In this document: piece after piece, positions 10,549 through 21,307 of the stretch | How the letters are laid out: every line of letters starts with the position of its first letter | How positions within the stretch are numbered: position 1 is the first letter of the stretch | The notes under the pieces: generated by a model | The model's database searches: none | What the model was told of the DNA's origin: nothing | What the model saw: the letters and a program-made list of their open reading frames with translations, nothing else | Made by a program: the position numbers and the translations under genes | Assembly: GCA_031771865.1 (NCBI GenBank) | Contig: JASISA010000041.1 | Span: forward strand, 62,001 to 126,000 | Reading direction: 5' to 3' | Length of the DNA stretch: 64,000 nucleotides | DNA from: Nothophaeocryptopus gaeumannii | Taxonomy: Eukaryota > Ascomycota > Dothideomycetes > Mycosphaerellales > Mycosphaerellaceae

Positions 10549-12678
10549 GTAGCGAAGAGAGATTAGTGGGGGCAAAAGTGCTCGCGTGCCAGACGCGGCG
10601 CGCAGTCTTTGTTTATGAAGCAAAGCACAATGCTGGGCCGAGCTGCCACGAGCTCCACAAAGCTGTCGCTTCGGCGCATGTGACAGAGGATTGGCGGGGC
10701 CCCTCTATTGTCTGAGGAGGAAGTGGGATGACGACCAGCGCAGGTGACGGAGCGAGTGCCCGCACTTGGGGGCCGTCCATACTCTCATCGCCGTCGCCGT
10801 CGCCGTCGCATGCCGCTACCGACTTCATGTCAGCTAAAAGCCTTTCTTACCTTGCTGGTTCACGTGATGTAGGCCTCAGCTCCTCCGGGAATACTTGCGT
10901 GCTGTCGACAAGCGCACACGCGAGGAATAAGCTGTTTCTGGTGAGACTTTTCACGTCGCGCCGGCAGTTGCTTTCAGGCTATGTGGGGGCACAGCTCGCA
11001 CAAAGTCGCTGTCGTGGCGCGCGTGGCGTTTCATTCCCTAATTCCGCTCGTATGAATTGCAAATGTTACGGAGGACGGTACTAATATACCTTGCTGGTCT
11101 CAATTGAGTAAGGCTTTGATTAGACGGCCACTGTTTATGGTTAACGAGCGCAACGCTTTCACCTATGCGATGAGACTGAGCCCAATTAGTTTGGGAGTTG
11201 ACTTGATTAGAATATCGGCGAGTGGGATAACCACCGGCAAGGTATTCTGGTACCAGCCTCCGTAGATTTCTGGTGGTCAGAAATCCGCGGCCGCAAAGGT
11301 GGAGACCTGCAGGCGCACGAGCCCACTGCATCTCTTGGCTGCATCTTGCCCATGGGGAAGTGGAGAGGGGAGACAGGAATGTGGGAATGACTGCGAACGG
11401 ACGAATGGGTCGCCCTGGACCAACCTTTTCACGACATCCCTGTCAATGTTTACTCGTCACAGCGGTAAGGAGATGTTTCTTTGTAGTGTACATTGTGAAG
11501 CAGGGAAAGAGCCCGCAAACTGCAGCTCCTGACGAAAAGCGCCTGGCGATTCAGCACGGAAGCTCAGCGCCACCGTCAGTTTGAGTTCTCAGAGCTCGAT
11601 AGCCCTCCGCTTATTACCGACGTGACATCGAGAGACGACCGGTCGAGCAGCTGCTGTTTGTTGGTCGATACGCGCACTACTCACAGCCATGGTATGGCTG
11701 ATGTGCCCCTGAGATGGTCAGGAATATGCGGAGAACTCTGCAAGAACAACCATAGACTTCCTCGCGGCGTTCAACGACACACCAACAGCTGTAATCGAAA
11801 CACTGTAGAACGGATCGACACGAGTATGGAATCTTCGCTTGCAGTCTCACCAGAGCTCTGCAATTCTTGTCGCCTTGACACGCTGACGATGCTCAAGAGG
11901 AATTCGTACCGAATCGGATGGTGACATTCTTATGGTAGCGTGATCTTTGATGATGCCGATATCCGTAAGCGTACCACATTTGCAGCACCAAGAACATTGT
12001 TCTGATCCGGGATGCCAGTGCCTTTGATGAAGCCGCGCCCATGCGGTCGGTTTGGGACAGTGCCATTGTGCTACGGCCAACATCGGCATTGAACATGGGC
12101 GCCAAACGTAACATTGTGACCTGTCGAAAAGCAGTGTAGTCGTTCGATGCAACTGCATGCGGCATGTATCCTTTGTTTGCTCAAGGTTCCGGCCCAGGCG
12201 CATCCCAGACCTCATTGGGTCTGGCTCAGGATATGCGGGAGATGAAGGTACAGCTGCGACCTTCAAAGAAGGCATAGTAGGAGCTTGGCCGGAGGAGGCG
12301 AAAGATGCATTGCCGGCACGCGGACCAGAGGTCTAATCCTGCATCCGTAGCTAGAGCCGTGACCTATGCGAAGCGTACGCGACGCTCAAGGCCTGCCGCA
12401 ACATTGGTGATCGGCTTTATGGCTGTCAGACCGCGGCAACGATCACCCATCGGAATTATCCCACGGCTAGGGTAATTAAATCACCTTGTCAGCTTCAATA
12501 CCTCACACTCCTCGATACTCAGGAGAGTTTCGGACGTGTTCAGCATTTGATATACCCGTCGTCCTACCCTGAGATACGTGGTATAAGTCGATCCGGTTTT
12601 CTTCGGTTTCGCACAATCTTTGGTCCTACTCTTCTTGCGACACTGTCAGTAGAAGGGGACATCGGCACTTATTTAAAG
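10549..12678. other. Shared upstream region of glycerol kinase and aquaglyceroporin
   Basis: About 2.1 kb between the two divergent genes. A GCCGTC hexanucleotide tract (about four units) lies at 10,788-10,809. No ORF here shows protein-like composition. The region must hold both promoters; I could not assign a specific binding site. Confidence 0.5.
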
Positions 12679-14042
12679 ATGGAGGAGAAACAGCAGTTCT
12701 ACGAAGTAGACTTCGAAAGGAGAAGGCCATCGTCGGAACCAAGTACACCACCCACCATGAAGGTTGAACAAAAAGGACATGTCCGAGGGGGCTCCGATAT
12801 CACAGAGCGGACGGCGGTCACCGCTGGCACCTCCAGTACATATGCGGAAGCTGGAGCACCCATAAACCGTAGCATGACTGCTGAGCTGCTCAAGGAATCC
12901 AACTCGCAACTGAGATGGAGTCGAATCCGCAAATTCTGTCGAGAACCATTCTCTGAATTCATGGGAGTGTGAGTTGATTCTCATCTTAACGATAAGAGCC
13001 ATAGCTGACCGTGTTCACGCAGCTTCATCTTGATCATGTTTGGTGATGGTGTTGTGGCCCAGGTTGTCTTGAGTAATGGCACGAAGGGAGACTACCAAAG
13101 CATCTCTTGGGGCTGGGGTCTGGGAGTGATGCTCGGAGTGTACGCATCCGGTATTTCAGGAGCACACATCAATCCGGCAGTGACGTTCGCGAATTGCGTT
13201 TTCCGAAAGTTCCCATGGAAAAAATTCCCGATATATATGGTGGCTCAAGTCTTGGGGGCGATGTGTGAGTTGTCCAAACGCCATGTGCAAGCTCATGACG
13301 CTGCCATAGAAAGGGAACTGACCAGCAAGCAGGCGCATCGGGAGTAGTCTATGCAAATTACATTTCTGCAATCGACACGTTCGAGGGCGGCGCAGGAATC
13401 AGGACGGTTCCAGGATATTCACAGAACGCATCTGCTGGAATCTTCTGCACATATCCAGCCGAGTTCATGACCAAGACCGGACAGTTCTTCTCGGAGTTCA
13501 TCGCCAGTGCACTCCTGATGTTCCTGATCTATGCAATCAAAGATGACCACAATTTGGGCGCAAAGAAATCCACCCCTCTTGTAAGACGAGTGAAGACGGC
13601 CCAAGCATTGGAAAGTCTGGCTGACAACCTCTCTTAGGCATTGTTTTTCATCATCTTCGGTATCGGTGCTTGTTTTGGGTGGGAAACAGGCTATGCCATC
13701 AATCTAGCCCGTGATTTTGGGCCGCGATTGATGTCGTACTTCCTGGGATATGGAGCCAACGTTTGGAGGGCCGGAAATTATTACTTCTGGTCAGTCCTTT
13801 TGGGATGAGCTGTTGAGAGCTTTGGCTGACGTCGTTCCAGGGTGCCAATGGTCGCTCCCTTCTGCGGATGCGCCTTTGGAGGGTTCCTGTACGATACACT
13901 CCTGTTCACGGGTAAGAGCCCGATCAACACTCCATATTGGGGCCTATATCGATTCGTGCCTTCCCTCAGGATTAAGTACAAGGGCAAGACTTGGGATGAA
14001 GAAAGTTTGGAAGAGATCGAAGTTGATCCTAAGGACTTGTGA
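12679..14042 (+). CDS. Aquaglyceroporin (MIP family channel)
   Basis: Five exons (12679-12968, 13023-13264, 13333-13580, 13638-13789, 13841-14042) with matching phases give 377 residues. The protein is a six-helix channel for water and glycerol in the plasma membrane. Helix 1 is FMGVFILIMFGDGVVAQVV. The first pore motif is intact (SGAHINPAVTFA); the second reads NLARDFGPR instead of NPARD, a variant also known from yeast Fps1-like channels, and the Arg of the selectivity filter and the Asp typical of glycerol facilitators are kept (RDFGPR). The N-terminus has about 95 hydrophilic, Ser/Arg-rich residues. An in-frame ATG at 12547 would add 44 residues. The divergent glycerol kinase makes glycerol the likely substrate. 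The channel call is sure; the selectivity is inferred. Confidence 0.93.
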
Positions 14043-15323
14043 AGTGAAGTCTGTGTCTGGCTGGCCACGAGATTCTTCGGACCATTATGCGAGGATCACC
14101 CATGCACGCCCGGAGAACGTCACCGGACGCAGGCAGAAAGTCTCACCGCTGCTGTGCTTGATGAGACCGTGTCGAACAGGATGTCATGATTGGACGGCCG
14201 AGCACCTCCGGAAAGCGCATTTGGGTGGGCGATTTGATGCCGCTATGGGGCTGATAGGATAGGACCAGGAGGGATACGCCGCTACAGCAGCATTGCATTC
14301 GCTGGGTGTATGACTGTACATTAGTAGGAACCTGCTTCGCGGCGTCAGTTCAAGAATGCAAACCTAGCAGCAAAGCATTACGGCCCGCATTCCTTCTTCC
14401 TTGTCCAGTCCCAGTCCAGCTGAACGTCGTGCTATTCGAGACGCGGCGCTGATGCTCCCAGCAGTCAATGTGCTGTATCGCGGCGTGCTGTTGGAAGTCT
14501 CGCAGTATCGTCAGCGTGGTTGTAGCAATTGACAAGAGGTGAGGTGAGGTCGAGCGATGTTTGAACTTTGCAAAGACGCGTTGACGCGCCGTTTGGCCGT
14601 TGAGAGCATGAGGTGACAATCGGTCCGATGACCATCAAGAGTCATGCCTCAGGTTGGCTAGTTTTATCAATCACGTGTCAGTCCCAACTATTCGGAGTGC
14701 GCTTCCAGGTTGCTTCCTCCAACATCGTCATTTGCGGGACCCCCAACCAAGATGGCAAGGAGCACCCGCCACCACCACCACCACCTATCCACCCAGCTCC
14801 TTTATCTGGCATTCACAGGCTTACGTGGCCGGCCTCCCCGAAACAGATCGCCACGCGCCTAACGCCAGCCGTACCGCTCTTGCCTTGGAAGGCGTGATAC
14901 TTGACTTGCAGACTGCAAGATGTGGCAGGAGCTCAGCACCTCTCAAGCACAGCGATACGGATACGACTCGCTGCCTTGATTTCTACAGCCCGACTCTGCC
15001 TCTATGTCTGATGCATGCCGTTCGGGCCGCAACCTGCGATGCTTGGATCCACGTGCACTGCGTCTGATCGTCCTGCTGGGAAAGGTGGCCTTTGAGCAGG
15101 TCTTCGACAGTGACGACATCCCAGGAGCTCTCCAGGCGTAGCTACACAGCTCGGATGGCGTGCCTTCCTCCGCCGGATTGAACTCCTGGAACTTAAGCAG
15201 ATTGCTCTGGCGAAGGTGGTAGGTATATAATCACTGCAGGTACTCCATTCCTCTTTCTTGCCTCTCAAACTCTTTCTCTATTACTCATCGAAGAAATATA
15301 ACCAAAGTAAACAAACAAACACC
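14043..15323. other. Intergenic, no supported gene
   Basis: It contains a short CCA trinucleotide run near 14,770 and, from about 15,225, a TATATAA box and a CT-rich leader directly before the ATG at 15324. That suggests a strong, TATA-driven promoter for the DDR48-like gene. No coding signal is seen. Confidence 0.5.
15221..15230 (+). promoter_or_regulatory. Probable TATA box of the DDR48-like gene
   Basis: A TATATAA match lies about 100 bases before the ATG at 15324, followed by a CT-rich stretch and an A-rich leader just before the start. This is the arrangement of strongly inducible fungal genes. Inference from position and sequence only. Confidence 0.4.
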
Positions 15324-16614
15324 ATGTCCTACAACGACAATGACAGCTACGGCAGCGGTAAGCTCTCTCACACGCATACACCACCCAGTATGCCTGTGTG
15401 CCTTGGGCAAACCTTAGCTGATCCCAACCAGGCCGCCGAGACAACGACTCCTTAGGAGACAGCAACCGATCTGGAGGTTATGGAGTACGTACCCTGTCGC
15501 TGTAGCCTCATTGGCCCAATGGATGCAAGCTTATCAGTTGAAGGACTCCGACCGCACTGGAGGCTCTGACAGCTACGGATCGAGCAATCGAGGCCAAGAC
15601 TCATATGGCAGCAGCGGAGACTCTGGTCTCGCCTCATCTGGAGGACGCGACCGCATTGGGGGTGACCCGAGCGGTAATAGCTATGGTACCCAAGGCGGCG
15701 ACGACTCGTTTGGCACGGGAGGTCGCTCTGGGGTAGGTAGTGATTCCTATGGCAGTGGAGGCCGCGGGGTAGATGATTCCCTTGGAGGAGGTCGATCAGG
15801 ACGTGATACACTTGGCGGCTTGGGAGGAGACAGCTTTGGCGTACGTCACTCTCGTTTCTTCTGGAGCACCGCTTCTTAAGAGAAGCTGATGCTCATAATG
15901 TGGTGCCGAGCTTCAAGAACTAACCACATCGCAGACATCCACAGGTATGTCTGAACTAACTAAGGAATACAGTGGACCAGGTAAGCATGTTCAGTTACAC
16001 TACGAATTCCAGAACCTCACTAACTCCACACAGGTTATGGTAACAAAACTGTATCAGGTGGCGGCAGCGAGAACTTTGGATCTGATACGCAGCGCTTCGG
16101 CTCGGGTAACGACACCAGCGCTTACAGCGGAGGAGGAGACTATGGCTCGGGCAGCACTGGTGGCCCAGGTATCTTCTTTCTCGATGTCCAGCCTACGAAT
16201 CTGTGCAGCTAACATCTACCAGGCTTCGGCAACAAGACCACCTCTGGCGGCGACATTGACTCCTCGGACACACGCTTCGGCTCCGCTGGCAATACCGATA
16301 GCTACTCGGGCGGCACTGACTACGGTTCGGGCACCACTGGGGGTGCTGGATATGGCAACAAGTCTTCCTCTAGTGGCTCTGGAGGAGGTTTGGTAGACAA
16401 GGTCAAGGACAAGGTTGGCGGCGGCAGCCGCAACAAGGATGACGATGATAGCTATGGTGATTCTAGCTACGGGGACAGCAGTAACAAGAAGTCGGGAGGC
16501 TTCATGGAGAAGATGAAGGACAAGGCTGACAATATGCTCAACAAGAACAAGGGGAACAATGACAATGATGGCTCGGACAATTACGGTAGCAGCGGCCGCC
16601 GTGATGACTACTAG
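15324..16614 (+). CDS. DDR48-like hydrophilic repeat protein (stress protein)
   Basis: My model has six exons: 15324-15357, 15432-15484, 15538-15840, 15935-15944 (10 nt), 16034-16168 and 16223-16614. Phases agree and give 308 residues. The protein is almost entirely Gly, Ser, Asp, Tyr and Asn, with repeated SDSYGSS and DSYGSG units resembling the yeast DNA-damage and heat-stress protein Ddr48 and fungal dehydrin-like proteins; it should be intrinsically disordered and cytosolic. A second repeat class, GP-G-(Y/F)-GNK, is cut by an intron at the same Gly codon in two copies, while a third copy near 16,350 has no intron. The tail has two amphipathic basic segments (VDKVKDKV and FMEKMKDKADNML) that could bind membranes. 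The acceptor of exon 3 could also be six bases later, and the 10-nt exon is the weakest part of the model. Role in stress tolerance is inferred from composition. Confidence 0.75.
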
Positions 16615-17291
16615 GTTCCTGGAGGATACCCTGAGGGATGACGATTGATGATGATTCCAGTAAGTACTCAGTAGTAGCTCTTGCAGCAACTTGACTTTGC
16701 AGAAATTGATTATTTGCATTGCCTTTATTTCAACTTTATCCCCACATGTGGTAGGATAAGTAACGAGACGGACTTCCTTTTTCGCGAGGTTATGCTCTAC
16801 GGACTGTGATATGGTCTCTGGTACGGAAGGGGGTAATCAGAGCAACAACAAGCGGAGCGGAATCACCTCGCCGGGTCTACTCTATGTCGATCAAGACGAA
16901 CAAGAACACTGAACGAGATGGCAAAGACAAACAAAACTGGCAGCCGTAGGTCGAAGGTTGCCAATAATCTCTGGTGCATTCTCTCATCTCGATCCAGACG
17001 AGTTCATCCCGGAATCTTTCGTCTTCGACATCGCCTTCGAGATTGAGCTCGACCAGTCTGGCCCAGCCTATCATCTCTCCCAGGTGCGTGTGATCTAGGA
17101 ACTCGGGCTGCTCCGTTTCTCTGGAAGGCGCCACCTCGAGGACATTGAAACTACAAAGCGTTCAAGGCCGTTTCTCAGCAAAGTAAAAGTGCTGAACGAG
17201 AACTTGATCCAGCTGTCTTCCTATCATATGTTCTAAATTTCATGCTCGTATACTGTTCTCATAATCGAGTGCTGTCCCTCGTTTCGCTCAG
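16615..17291. other. Intergenic between convergent genes
   Basis: The plus-strand repeat protein ends at 16614 and the minus-strand dehydrogenase ends at 17292, so this is shared 3' sequence. No gene is seen. Confidence 0.55.
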
Positions 17292-18167
17292 TCACGCCGA
17301 ACTGCCCTTCTGACTAGGCCCCAATTTCATCGCGCCCATCGTCTCATTCGCCTCATCCTTAAACTCATCCAACCATCGGCTCTGCGGCTTCCTCTCATAT
17401 ACAATGTCGCCCATAGTCCAAGTCATCCTCTTTCTGTCCGTCTCCCAATCTACATCATTGTCTGGACAAATGACATAGAATTTCTTCTCCGACATCTTCT
17501 GGTACAAGTAATCGGCTACTTGCTCTGGCGCCCATGCACCATCGGGCTTCTCTTTCGTCTTGCCGCCGCCCGTGAGACCGGTGAATGTCCAGCCGGGTAC
17601 GAGGAGATGAACAGATGTGTTCGGAGAGGATTTCGTCAGATCGAAGTGGAGATGCTCGGCAATTGTCTTCACCGCGGATTTGGTGGCGTTGTAAGCTGGG
17701 TTTCCGGGAGGGTTCGTGATACCCTGCTTGCTACCCGTCACGATGATGGCTTTCTGCTCGCCTTTGTTGCCGTCAAAGTGTGGGAAGAAAGTGTTGATTC
17801 CGTTGATGACGCCGAAGAAGTTGACGTCGAAGATTTTGTGGAAGTAGCTGTTGTCTGTCCAGTCGCCCTTTAGTCCGATGCCTGCATTAAGGTGGAGGAA
17901 GTCCAGCTTGTGACCTTCAGATTCGACTTTGTATTTAAGACTGGCCCAATCGGCGAGCTGAGAGACGTCCATCGGATGGGCTTGGACCTTGCCTTTGCTC
18001 TTGACAATAGAAACGGCTTCATTGAGCTTTTCGGTATTGTTGTCGATCAAGTAGATGTTCATCGAGTGCGAGGCGCATAGCTTGGCGACTGCGAGCCCAA
18101 CGCCCCCTGCGGCTCCAGTAATGAGGGCGGTTGCTCCGCTGCGGAATACTGCTGTAGGGGCTGCCAT
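17292..18167 (-). CDS. Short-chain dehydrogenase/reductase
   Basis: This is an intron-less protein of 291 residues, a usual length for a classical SDR. Visible motifs: the nucleotide-binding TGAAGGVG at residues 18-25, an acidic residue after strand 2 (YLIDNN) that favours NAD(H), a DVS after strand 3, NAG (LHLNAGIG), the catalytic Ser region (VTGSKQG) and Y-x3-K (YNATK). There is no signal peptide or membrane segment, so it should be soluble. The C-terminal part (VDWETDRKRMTWTMGDI) is shared with a group of fungal SDRs of unknown substrate. The neighbours give no pathway hint. The reaction is an NAD(P)-dependent oxidation or reduction of an unidentified substrate. Confidence 0.9.
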   Translation of the reverse strand: MAAPTAVFRSGATALITGAAGGVGLAVAKLCASHSMNIYLIDNNTEKLNEAVSIVKSKGKVQAHPMDVSQLADWASLKYKVESEGHKLDFLHLNAGIGLKGDWTDNSYFHKIFDVNFFGVINGINTFFPHFDGNKGEQKAIIVTGSKQGITNPPGNPAYNATKSAVKTIAEHLHFDLTKSSPNTSVHLLVPGWTFTGLTGGGKTKEKPDGAWAPEQVADYLYQKMSEKKFYVICPDNDVDWETDRKRMTWTMGDIVYERKPQSRWLDEFKDEANETMGAMKLGPSQKGSSA

Positions 18168-18646
18168 CGTTGTCGTATGGAAGAGGCATGGTCAGAGGGG
18201 CAGATGGATGAACGTCTTATGCCTCCACTTGCAATTGAGTTAGCCATGAAGTCATGGTGCGGCGATTGGTATACTATCTCCGCTTGCCAAGAGGTGGACT
18301 GCGGTGATCTCTCCAGACGCCGCGTTGAGCACCAATCTTGTCCGAAACATCAACATTGTGATAATGGAGCGAAGCATGCATATGTCGAGCAGCGTGCATG
18401 AGGTGTGGAGAAGGGAGGTGGTGATAGAGGGGACAACTGAAACTCTTGGCCGGTTGTATGGTTGCCCCTGACGACAAGCGGCTTCAAAACACTCCGCGCT
18501 CCCACGCGTGGGCGCGCTAGATACTCGGCTGGCTCCCGAGACAATACCAACGCTACTGCGCCATTATCACTCCTCTTGTGATGATTGCTGGCCAGATCTC
18601 GAAGGTGTTGCAATTGCGGTGATATTGACAGACGCAGCAAGCAGCA
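18168..18646. other. Divergent promoter region
   Basis: 479 bases lie between the start of the minus-strand SDR and the start of the plus-strand GBD/FH3 protein. No ORF is supported; it must contain both promoters. Confidence 0.5.
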
Positions 18647-21307
18647 ATGGCCGACGTTAAACGCCCAGGGCACCGCCGCAATGCCTCGTCCAAGTCGGGC
18701 ATCTTGAGGTCGCTGGTCTCGCCTAAGAGTCGTCCTGCGAGCCCAGAACCGACAATGCAACACGCAAAGCACAACGGCAACACGAGGGACACCTCCACCA
18801 GCAGCACGCGCGGCGTGCTCGGCGAACGGCAGAACAACGTCCAGTCCCCTCCATCCTCACCCTCCAAACAGAAGGTTGGCACGTTTGGCCGCAAAACCAA
18901 AAAGGATGCAGACGTTGGCAAGGCTACCAAGACGAAGGAGCCCAGCAACGCGCCGAAGAAGTCCAAGTCGTCAACGAACCTCGCTTCAGTCTTCGCCAAG
19001 ATGAATCGTTCCTCCAAAGACCTTTCGAAACTCGACCAGAAAGAGAAGGACAAGGAGAACACTTCACCTCTTACACCTGCGGCACCACCTGCTCAGACTC
19101 CCATCTGGGCTCAGTATTCCACGGCTGGCAGCAACGGCTCCGGCGATAACCACCATTCAAGGCCAAAGAGCCGACCGGACAGCAAGTCGTCCAACAATCT
19201 GCAGGAAGAGATCGACAGATACACTCCAAAGGAGTACTCCCCGAGCAAGCAACGTAATTTCAGTGGATCGTTCAATCAACCCAGTCTGCGTCCTACGCTG
19301 AACAACAGCCAGCCACAGAGTACACACTTCTCCAGCGGCGAAGGTCTGTTGGGTGCTTTTGGACGAAGGGTGAGCGGAGGCGGGCCGACTGTCGAGGAGA
19401 GAAGGTCTGAGGACACAGGCAAGAGGCTTTCTGGTGGAAAGGTGTCCATGGAGAAGGAGAGGATACTCGCACACCAGCTGTTGGACCGCAATGCCAGCGG
19501 CAGCAGTACAGAGCAGCCTGCGAAGGAGAAGCTCAACGTGACGAAACGAGGCAGAGTCATGGCCGCTGTAGCAGCACTCCAGGGTAAGAATAAGGACATT
19601 GCCTCTAGCAGAGACAAGGAGAGGGAGAAAGAAGAGCCGCTCGATCCAAAGGTTGTGGATGCACAATTCGAGGCTGTGCTAGATTCACGCAACATTCCCG
19701 AGCCCATGAGGCAGAAGATGCGTTCGTTGACCATGCGTGTCAAAGCCGACTTCATCAAGCAAGACCAAGGATCTTCGAACACGGCGGGAAGCAGCCCGAA
19801 CGGAATGATGAACAGCATGGAGAAGTCAAAGTCATCCATCAACCTTAGCAACATGATCAAGGAGACGAAGAATGTTCCAACCAAGGATGAAGAGGACGAC
19901 AGCAAATCAACCAAGCGATCCAGGACGCGCAGCAGAACATTTACGTTTTCTAGAAACAAGAAAGAGGACAAGAGCGAAGGGTCTCCATCCAAGAAGCAGC
20001 GGTCACAGAGTCGAAGCAGACCGACTTCGATCATCATTCCGGACGATGCTTCAGGAAGATCAGGAAATACACCTACGACTCCGACAACTGGCTCATTCGG
20101 TAGGAAGAGTGCGTCTCCAGCTTTGCCGGCAGATTACATTGTGTACTTGCGCAAGAATCAAGACCCAACCACAGTGGAAGTCGGACGTCTACACAAGCTT
20201 CGTATCCTGCTACGTAATGAGACCGTGGCATGGGTCGACAGCTTCATCACCCAGGATGGAATGTCTGAGATTATTGGGTTGCTGAAGAGAACGATGGCAC
20301 TTGAATGGCGTGAAGACCACGAGGACCAGTTGATGCATGAGACCTTGCTCTGTCTCAAAGGCCTCTGTACAACAGAACGGGCAATGCTCGAGCTCAACAA
20401 GTCCGCAGACGATCTGTTCCCAGCTCTGATTGGGATGCTGTTCAATGAAGAGAAGAAGGGTCCAGCGGAATATTCGACTCGGACGATCATCATCAACATG
20501 CTCTTCAACTACCTCTCCTCTGCAACCAATGGTCCAGCGAAGGAGCTTGAGGCTCGTGCACGCAAGGTCTTGGTCTACCTTGGTGAGCCACAAAAGCCGA
20601 GCGATGCTCAACCGGTTGACTTTCTCCTGAGCATGCGTGTGCCGCGCCCATACAAGCTCTGGTGCCGCGAGGTCAGCAATGTCACAAAAGAGGTCTTCTG
20701 GATTTTCCTCCACCACATGAACATCGTGCCTCTTCCGAAGCCAAGCAGCTCACACTCACAAGCCGGGTTGGATGATGTGGAGAGGCAAAAGATCCTGCAA
20801 GCAACATACACCCAACGTCATTTCCCCGGCACTCGACCACCTGTACCGGCAGCGCCATACATCGGCGGCGTGGAGTGGGACGCGACGACCTATCTCACCG
20901 CCCACTTAGATCTCATGAACGGCGTCATTGCGTCCATCCCGGATCTAGCAGCGCGCAATATCCTTCGTGAGGAATTCCAAGCTTCCGGATTTGAGAAAGT
21001 AATGGGCCAGGTACTCCGAACTTGTAAAGAGAAGTTCTACTCTGGCGTTCACGACGGTCTGCGTGCTTTTGTTGCAGCAGGTCTCGAAGACGGGTGGGAT
21101 ACTCGATACGTTCGCGAAGGCCCGACTGATGAGGAAGTGGCCGAGGTTGCGATGAAGCATCAAAAGAGTCCCAAGAAGTCTCCCAAGAAGAAAACCGATC
21201 TGCCACCGCAGCTGGATGCTCTACCCACGGAGCCTCCGAAGCTCGACCTTGGACTGAGTCTGAGGAAATCGAATGAGGCGAAGGATGATGATGGGTGGCT
21301 TGGGTGA
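18647..21307 (+). CDS. GTPase-binding / FH3-like armadillo protein (Rid1-type, formin N-terminus without FH2)
   Basis: A single exon encodes 886 residues. The first 330 are Ser/Lys/Pro-rich and disordered. From about residue 330 to 385 (LDPKVVDAQFEAVLDSRNIPEPMRQKMRSL) and again from about 495 (ADYIVYLRKNQDPTTVEVGRLHKLRILLRNE) the text matches the diaphanous-type GTPase-binding domain, interrupted by about 110 disordered residues. An armadillo-like FH3 region (MSEIIGLLKRTM, LLCLKGLCTTERAMLEL, ALIGMLFNEEKKGPAEYSTR) extends to about 860. No FH1 or FH2 domain follows, so it cannot itself nucleate actin. Fission yeast Rid1 has this architecture. Proteins of this kind bind Rho/Cdc42-type GTPases and help set growth polarity; that role is inferred here. 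Confidence 0.82.
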   Translation: MADVKRPGHRRNASSKSGILRSLVSPKSRPASPEPTMQHAKHNGNTRDTSTSSTRGVLGERQNNVQSPPSSPSKQKVGTFGRKTKKDADVGKATKTKEPSNAPKKSKSSTNLASVFAKMNRSSKDLSKLDQKEKDKENTSPLTPAAPPAQTPIWAQYSTAGSNGSGDNHHSRPKSRPDSKSSNNLQEEIDRYTPKEYSPSKQRNFSGSFNQPSLRPTLNNSQPQSTHFSSGEGLLGAFGRRVSGGGPTVEERRSEDTGKRLSGGKVSMEKERILAHQLLDRNASGSSTEQPAKEKLNVTKRGRVMAAVAALQGKNKDIASSRDKEREKEEPLDPKVVDAQFEAVLDSRNIPEPMRQKMRSLTMRVKADFIKQDQGSSNTAGSSPNGMMNSMEKSKSSINLSNMIKETKNVPTKDEEDDSKSTKRSRTRSRTFTFSRNKKEDKSEGSPSKKQRSQSRSRPTSIIIPDDASGRSGNTPTTPTTGSFGRKSASPALPADYIVYLRKNQDPTTVEVGRLHKLRILLRNETVAWVDSFITQDGMSEIIGLLKRTMALEWREDHEDQLMHETLLCLKGLCTTERAMLELNKSADDLFPALIGMLFNEEKKGPAEYSTRTIIINMLFNYLSSATNGPAKELEARARKVLVYLGEPQKPSDAQPVDFLLSMRVPRPYKLWCREVSNVTKEVFWIFLHHMNIVPLPKPSSSHSQAGLDDVERQKILQATYTQRHFPGTRPPVPAAPYIGGVEWDATTYLTAHLDLMNGVIASIPDLAARNILREEFQASGFEKVMGQVLRTCKEKFYSGVHDGLRAFVAAGLEDGWDTRYVREGPTDEEVAEVAMKHQKSPKKSPKKKTDLPPQLDALPTEPPKLDLGLSLRKSNEAKDDDGWLG

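Noticed and set aside
14765..14795. CCA trinucleotide tract
   Set aside because: A short simple repeat with no ORF or flanking structure; not informative.
19276..20037. 253-codon minus-strand frame opposite the GBD/FH3 gene
   Set aside because: Antisense shadow of the Ser/Lys-rich coding sequence; the product is a run of Leu and Ser.
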